Below, piece by piece: positions 57,929-64,000 of a DNA stretch of 64,000 nt. The position numbers and the translations under genes were made by a program. Below the pieces are notes generated by a model. The model ran no database searches and was not told the origin of the DNA. It was given only the letters and a program-made list of their open reading frames with translations. This DNA is from Gymnopus androsaceus JB14 (Eukaryota; Basidiomycota; Agaricomycetes; Agaricales; Omphalotaceae): contig ML769426.1 of the NCBI GenBank assembly GCA_009733575.1, positions 62,001 to 126,000 on the forward strand. Direction: 5' to 3'. How positions within the stretch are numbered: position 1 is the stretch's first letter; each line of letters opens with the position of its first letter.

Positions 57929-60270
57929 TTAAATCTTCCTTGGGCTGGCTTTAATGCAAAGAGGCTCTAGGAAAGTAGTTGCCCTACGGTTCCTAATGCC
58001 ACCCCAGAATTTAGCAGGATCAAATCCCTCTACTAGAGTAAAATCAAGGTGTAGAAGCAGCAACACTACTAGTGTCCGGAGCTGCAAGTATGCAAGTTTT
58101 GAACCAACACAGTTGAATGGACCTGTAATACCATCATTAAACTGAATATAGCTGAAGTAGAAAGATTGAATGTACCAGTTCCAAATGCCAAGATTGTTCC
58201 TCGGCCGGCCTTGAACTTTCCGCCTTCAATCCACCTCTCTGGATCAAACTCATAGGGATTGGGAAAGTATGTTTCATCAGTATGATGTGTCCATACTGGC
58301 ACACTTACACAGGTTCCACCAGGAACATGCAACCCATTAATTGTTATTCCTCCTTTGGGTACCAGGCGAGGTAAACCAGGCATGGGAATACCCAAACGGA
58401 GGGTCTCTTGAATGATTGCATTGAGAAATGGGAGCTCATCAAGGATTCCAAAAGTGCCATGGAAGGACCCATCTGGGAAGATATGATCTAGTTCCTCACG
58501 AAGTGCTACAAGCCATTTCTCGTTGGTCAACAAGAAGTAGAACAAGAATGTGCATGTTGCTCCAATTGTTTCTGAGGCTTTCCTTGGTATTAAAACATTT
58601 CAACGTGCTTAATAGATGCAGTGGTACGTACCACCAATGAGTAGGGTCTCTGATTCAATTGGAAGGTCTTTGTGTGCAAGTGTAGGTTGGTCCTCTTCTC
58701 CCTCAAGCTATGCCAATCTTAAGTATCGAAAAAAAAGATGATTAAGGTACTCATACCCAGTATGAGATTCCATCTCTCATGGTAGATCCTTTCTCAAGGC
58801 GATGGCGAGCAGCCTCAGTTGCCAAAGCTTCAAATTTGAAGAATGTCGAAATGCCAGGCAAATATTTGATTATGTGGAAGAGTGGTTGGGCATGACTGAA
58901 GCTAATGACAGGGACCAGTGAGTGAATGAGCAAGTATACAAGGGAATAAATATCTTACCACCCAAATGCTCCAAATTGTCCCGATGCTTCATTGACAATT
59001 TCATCCTTATCATCTGAATCAAGAAGGCTCTGGAAATGGTCAACATATGGCAAAAGTATCAAGGAAAACATAATTCTAACTGGGTGAAATGCAGTCCCGC
59101 TGAAAAACACGCTGTTCTGTATTTCATTTGAATGCGTAAATCATCAAAATTACCATACAACTTACTGTGGAATCATATGCATATTGAGGAAGGATCTTGA
59201 CAAGATCAACCGAGCCATTCATTTTTGTCCTTTTAACAAGCCAATAAACAAGGTTTTTGACTTGGGACGTAATGGGATGTTGGTATTGCTCAAGACTAGA
59301 GGATAGTACTATATCAGTATGAATCATCTGAAGTATTCCCCGCCCCCCAGTTGAAAACTCACGCTTCCTTGGAAAATGAACGGTTCCAGATACGGCGTCG
59401 GGGAATATGGCTTGCTTTGTCCTTGATGAAAAAGAGGCCTTCGCCCTTGATCAAGTGGAGGTCATATGCGGATGTCTTGTCCAGAGCCTGCGAGGAGCCA
59501 TATATCTTAGTGATTGCAGGTAATGAGGTAAACGACACAGTGTTTGGACCTGGGGAGCCTGAGTGAGCAGTGTGTATACCTGCACCGGCTAAAAGTCGGA
59601 ACGCACCAATACGCAGCGCTTGACCATACTTTTGATGAAGCTCTCTGACTACTATGTGGTGGGTTCCTTGCAAAGTAAAGAACATCATCGGCAATTCAGA
59701 TATCTGAAAAAGGATAGGACCCGGAATGCCATAAAGGGGATGAAAGGGAGAAATCCTGTAAAGGAGGAGCAGAAAAATGGCGATACAAGCATAAAGATAA
59801 GGGTTGCTGGTTATACTCGTCCAAACAGTAGCCGGAAATTGATAATTTATGTTTGCCTGAGCTAGCGTTCGAACTTCCGTTTATACAGTGAAGCTTGGTA
59901 CTCACCATTTGATCCGTACTTGATGCGGTTGAACACCCATTCCGAATATCCTCTGGTTCAAGTTATAAGCTTGAGATTAACATGTGATATCGTTCACGAA
60001 TTAATTACTTGGACCGATCCGTCAAACCGTCTACAAATGCATACTGCTGGAATGGTGCCATAAAGTAGGAACAAGCGGCTCCCAATTGAAAGGAATTTTC
60101 TCGTCATTGTACCTCTCCGGAGTCCGAGCCTGTTTCTTATTGAAGTAAACGCCAGGACCCGCCTCAAAGCCAAGAACATGGTTCATGAACATGGACTTAC
60201 CACTCCCAAATAAAACACTGGCTATCGTGGGTTAAGGTAAGTAGAAAATCAGGAACTCCGTTTGTGTCAT
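57929..60270 (-). CDS. Cytochrome P450
   Basis: The membrane anchor and entry read YLYACIAIFLLLLYRISPFH, YGIPGPILFQISELP and VVRELHQKYGQALRIG. Next come PGPNTVSFTSLPAITKIYGS, GEGLFFIKDKASHIPRRRIW and QYQHPITSQVKNLVYWLV. The I-helix segment is GG/SETIGAT, split by an intron. It is followed by ETLRL (ExxR), YEFDPERWIEGG and FGTG/PFNCVG, the heme-cysteine motif, also split by an intron. The end (LHLDFTLVEGFDPAKFW) stops at 57929-57931. It is a microsomal monooxygenase with unknown substrate. The 5' end is uncertain: a candidate first exon (ATG 60270, MTQTEFLIFYLP) has an in-frame stop before TIASVLFGSG. Confidence 0.82.
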
Positions 60271-60392
60271 GCTAATACAAACATATACATTTTTCTCTAA
60301 AACAGCTACCGCAATTTAAAAAAAAAACACGTACAGATACACTGACAGCGAGAATGAATGTTCGACACCAGTTTCGACTTTCGAGTCGAATG

Positions 60393-62945
60393 TCAGGCTT
60401 CGGCTTCAACATCACCCGACAAATTAAGCAGTCTACCCCTGCTAGTACTACTGGGCTTATTTTCCTTGTTCGATGACACCTGCGTCGGGATTTGATTTTC
60501 GGTAGCGTTTTGTGTTCTTGTTTATTTTAACCTTCACCCGCTCCCGAAAAAGGGAGTCTTCCAATCCGTATACACAGGCAGCCCAAAGCTCGCGCGGAAA
60601 CGCATTATCAGCAGGTGCAGTTCCAGTGAGGTACGAGTGGAATCGTCTCCCAGAGAAGAGATGCCCAGAAGTAGACACACGATCGCTGAGGATCATGACT
60701 TCCGCTAGTTCGTGTATGCTGTCCATGCATATGAGAGCTTGAGAAGTGAGCTGGACATTACGATCGAGGATGGCTGGATATCTTGTGCTTGTACTCGTAC
60801 TACTACTACAACACCAATCAAAAGACGCCAAAAAACACCGAGCCTCATTCTCCGTCCATTTCGCGAGTTGGTTTTCCTTGCTGGGATTTTCCATCGCGCG
60901 GTCACGAAGACTACGAAGAAGCCAGCGGAAGGCGAGAGCTGTTAAGAGCTGAGGTGGCGGAAGATCTGTGATATTTGGTACTGTGTTCGAGTTCAAAGCG
61001 TGAAGCATCACTGTCAAGCGCTCGTCCACAGGTTTTGATAGGAAAGGTGTCTGAGAAGAGGCGTGTGATGACCTCGACACGGAATTAGGGGAAGCAGTGC
61101 TACTGAGCAATTCGGACAAGGGAGGAACGACTACGGTTTCGTCTACGACGCGGGTATCACGACGGAGGTATTCTGTGATTTTCCGTCTAGGTGAGGAAAT
61201 TGAGAGAGTAGAGGGGGAGGTAGGTTCTTCTTCTTCGGGCCCTTGTAAACGGCGTAGTGCACCTTTCAAAGGTGCAAGCACATCACTTTTTCCCTTTTCG
61301 TCATCCGCTACAGTCGAAGGGTCTGTTTCATCCCGATGCTCAGGCTTTTCGATGAAATCAGGCAGTCCCACTGCATCGTCCAAAACAGCGCAGTACCATT
61401 GTCGAATCGGCCGTGTCATCCGACTGATCGTCTCCATATCCGGATTTTCAAGGAATAACCTTGGCCAGAGAGATCCAGAAGCGAGGCAGTTGCTGATATT
61501 AGGTGCAAGCCTCCCAGCTCGGTATGCCTGTAAAAGCATATTGCGGATTTTACCCTGCTCTATAAGCTCCTCGTTTGACTCTAAATCCAAATCTCCCTCC
61601 GAGTCCGCCCACTCCTTTGCTTTCGCCACAATATTCCGAGAGAACAAGGGTATCATCGGACATAAACTGGGCTCGTGAAGTGCACAGAACTCAGTAGGCC
61701 ATAAGCTGTCCGATGCCGCTGCTTCACCCTCATACCTAGGAATCGCATACTGCAGCGTCGACTTCACGATCCGCCCTACAAGATCTTCAACCTGCCCAGG
61801 CCCCAACGAGCGAATAAGAAGCGCTTTAACCGTCTTGTCAACCAGATCCGTAACACTATCCGCATTTTGTTTCCGTTGGGTGCTGAGGATAGACTGCAAT
61901 GTGAATGCGGCTCTGGTTATTCGCGCCGATGCATTCATTCGGGGCTCGAAAAAAAGCTGTTGGACTTGTTTTCCTGCAGGCGCTGATTGGTTGGTAAAAT
62001 CATTTCCGGCGAGAGCACCGACGAGGGGAAGAAGTGTAATGGGAATGCTGAGATGAGATGCTAGGGCAGAAGGGCTATACACAGTAAAGGACATGGTAAG
62101 TTCAGAGGGATTGATATTGGAAGGAGGTATGATTCCTCGACCAAGATTGGAACTCATCGAAGGCTTTCTTTCGCGCCAGACTATTCCTTCCAACGGAATA
62201 AAGCCAAGATAACCCTCCGAGTTCAAAATGACAAAGTCAGAGTCACTAGCCACGACATATGCTCCTAGTCTTCCGGCAAGTTCCACAGCATATGGATCGC
62301 CTTCCTCGTCCGCAAAATGGATATCAATTTTGTTGTCAGAGGAAGCCTGCAGCTCGAGGAGAGTATGGATAGCGACCGTGTAGCTTAGTGGGGGGATAAA
62401 TCGAGATTTATTGAGAGACCGAGGAGTAGAACGATATGCTTGGGATGATCGAAAGAATAACGAGATTGCCTTATGAGATTTGGCCATTCGTGCCATTAGT
62501 GTTCGAAACTTGATCTCCGGAAATGGACCTGCTTTGAGGGTCAGCGAAAGCATTGAAATGCTAGATTCAGTATACGTATCGCACCATCGAATACAAACGA
62601 TAGCTTTACCCCGACCGCCAACCAAGCCTGAACCACGCTAGTCAAAAGTCGCGCAAAATCAGGGTATTCTCCGCCGTATACCCAAGGTAAAGAAGGCTTG
62701 AAAGCGAGTTCAAATATGAATCTGGATTAAAATGTCGATTGATAATTAGAAATACAATAAGGAAATAAGGAAAAAAGGAAAAGCTGACGACCATCCATCG
62801 ACTATAAAGTGAACTGGCTGAACTGAAGGCAACAGTACAGTTGCAGAGAAGCATTCTGTGTTCCCACAAAAAAGTTGTCAAGCCTTGCGATCGTTAGCCT
62901 GATTTGAATTGAACAATAAAAGCTTGTTTTACCTTGAATTCCTAT
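60393..62945 (-). CDS. Asteroid-type XPG-domain protein, copy 2, long ORF with damaged ends
   Basis: A 722-codon frame (60457-62625) covers most of the protein: GPFPEIKFRTLMARMAKSH, ADEEGDPYAVELAGRLGAYV, SDSDFVILNSEG, GFIPLEGIVW, VGALAGNDF, then the conserved C-terminal half. Its first about 30 codons are intron read-through. Upstream exons can be aligned to copy 1, but the start codon is ATA instead of ATG (62945). Exon 2 has one extra base near 62840, which destroys TTFLREHRALSK. One extra base near 60510 changes the tail, which in the other frame would end DVEAEA at 60393 as in copy 1. The main body is better preserved than copy 1 and the N-terminus is worse. Confidence 0.75.
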
Positions 62946-63257
62946 CAGGAGAAACTGTGTACCAGGACGTTGGGCAGTAGTAACGGAGAGCAAAGCGGAT
63001 GGGTGGACAAAGATTCCGATCGGTGATATTAGAGGCAGAAGGTTGAGACTGAGTAAGGATGGAGAAATGCAGAAGAAGCAGCGCCCATCGATCTCACACC
63101 AGTTGCCACGTTCAAGTAGGAATGCTCTGAAATAATTGGAAAGGCATTATGTATATATAGTGCGAACAAACGAACGACGCAAGTTGGGTAGGTATCTTTC
63201 CCAGAAAGCACGCTCTACAAAAAAAGACGACGAAACGAAACGAAAAAAGGGTTCGAT
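62946..63257. other. Region between Asteroid copy 2 and IPC synthase
   Basis: This is the 5' flank of Asteroid copy 2 and the 3' flank of the IPC synthase gene. The similarity to the region upstream of copy 1 ends at about 62990. No gene is seen. Confidence 0.45.
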
Positions 63258-64000
63258 TCATACTCCTTCTACTCTCCCCTTGCCATTCCTATGTGGATGC
63301 GGAAAGACAAATCCCGGAGACATGGGACTTCTCCACCCTGCCTCCTCTCCGGAACCTCCTTGGGCTTGGTCCATAGACCCTCTAGCATCAGGCCCACGTA
63401 TAAGTCTAGCGATAGATGCTGTATGTCTGTGCCCGCCGGCGGTACCATTCGCCGTACCATTAGACTTGGACTTTCTGCTCTTGTCCTTAGCCTTTTGTGG
63501 ATGAGCCTCCTCGTCGCCTACCTCTCCAGCATCTTCGTCTTCAGATTCAGCAAGCTCGAATTCCGCTGCTGCTTCTGCCATAATCCCACCTCCACCTCCC
63601 AGCTCCCACTCTTCCATTCCCATTCCCAGTCCGCCCTAAATCATATATATCATACTTTGACCTTTGCGTCCCCAACCGATACGCAGGAAGGTTCCCATTT
63701 CCATTCACCTGGCTCCCCGCCCCCGCCGCTCCTAAAACCGTACCCGGAGGCGCCGTCGCCGCCCCAACACTCTTCAGCTCCTCGGGCATAAACACATAAA
63801 AACACGTCGTCGCCAAACACGCGCCTCCGACTACATCAATCAGATAATGATGCGTCATGTACATAGTCGCCCAATACAGCACACCAGCGTACGCCCACAC
63901 CCACACCTTGGTATTAGGGAAGAAGTGGCTTACAGCGAGCGCCTCGATGGTAGCTGCGGCTGAGTGTAGGGAGGGAAACGCGCCAAATACCTAGAGGGGA
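63258..64000 (-). CDS. Inositolphosphoryl-ceramide synthase (Aur1-type), C-terminal part
   Basis: Entering from the window edge after a CTAG acceptor, the frame reads VFGAFPSLHSAAATIEALAV and FFPNTKVWVWAYAGVLYW, then ATMYMTHHYLIDVVGGACLA. S-L-H-S-A and T-H-H-Y-x-x-D are the PAP2-type catalytic motifs of Aur1. It transfers phosphoinositol to ceramide in the Golgi and is essential and the aureobasidin A target in yeast. The cytosolic tail has YRLGTQRSKYDIYDLG, then, after one extra C at about 63635, GLGMGMEEWELGGGGG and an acidic DEDAGEVGDEE stretch. The stop is at 63258-63260. The N-terminal part lies outside the window. Confidence 0.85.

Noticed and set aside
60457..62625. Reading the 722-codon ORF as the complete Asteroid protein
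   Set aside because: Its first about 30 codons fall in an intron, and the XPG N-terminal exons lie upstream as in copy 1.
2794..64000. Programmed +1 frameshifting as a genome-wide mechanism
   Set aside because: The break sites share no common slippery sequence, and several multi-exon genes (RTA1-like, permease B, DUF1766, polygalacturonase 1) have none.
1..64000. CRISPR arrays, rRNA, or bacterial-type operons
   Set aside because: No regularly spaced short repeats or rRNA sequence were seen, and the genes have spliceosomal introns.

Overview
The window looks like nuclear DNA of a mushroom-forming basidiomycete (Agaricomycetes). Most genes are cut by many 45-65 bp GT-AG introns. The families are typical of that group: F-box/LRR genes, MYND proteins, GH28 pectinases, a Zn2Cys6 regulator, P450s. 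Two tRNA-Glu genes carry short introns. All calls were made by eye, with no database search.

Layout. 1-10.4 kb: a small acidic ORF, two broken F-box/LRR genes, a 179-aa unknown gene, and a broken copy of an Asteroid-type XPG-nuclease gene. 11-16 kb: an RTA1-like seven-helix membrane protein and an organellar release-factor-like (GGQ) protein. 17-21.5 kb: a tandem pair of APC amino-acid/choline permeases, the first frameshifted and the second intact. 22-24 kb: a 136-aa unknown, tRNA-Glu, and a 133-bp MITE candidate. 24-30 kb: a head-to-head pair, a Pos5-type NAD(H) kinase and a Kcs1-type inositol hexakisphosphate kinase. 30-35 kb: a MYND-finger gene with decayed fragments around a secreted kinase-like gene. 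35-41 kb: an array of two endopolygalacturonases and a third remnant. 42-44 kb: a DUF1766/T5orf172 (GIY-YIG) protein.

44.6-51.1 kb holds the most interesting object: a Zn2Cys6 transcription-factor gene whose last intron contains a 3.25-kb transposon. The element has 300-bp terminal inverted repeats beginning CACTA and a 3-bp target duplication. It carries a captured fragment of an ABC-C transporter gene (intron retained), a nested 423-bp MITE with an 8-bp target duplication, and a 66-bp minisatellite. 52-64 kb: a second tRNA-Glu, a secreted metallophosphoesterase, an F-box relic, an EthD-like barrel gene, a P450, the second Asteroid copy, and the C-terminal part of an Aur1-type IPC synthase cut by the window end.

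A general caution: most conserved genes, including ones expected to be essential, contain one or more single-base indels, mostly one-base insertions. This could be residual assembly error or real decay. Gene coordinates below run through such breaks where family conservation shows the gene continues.
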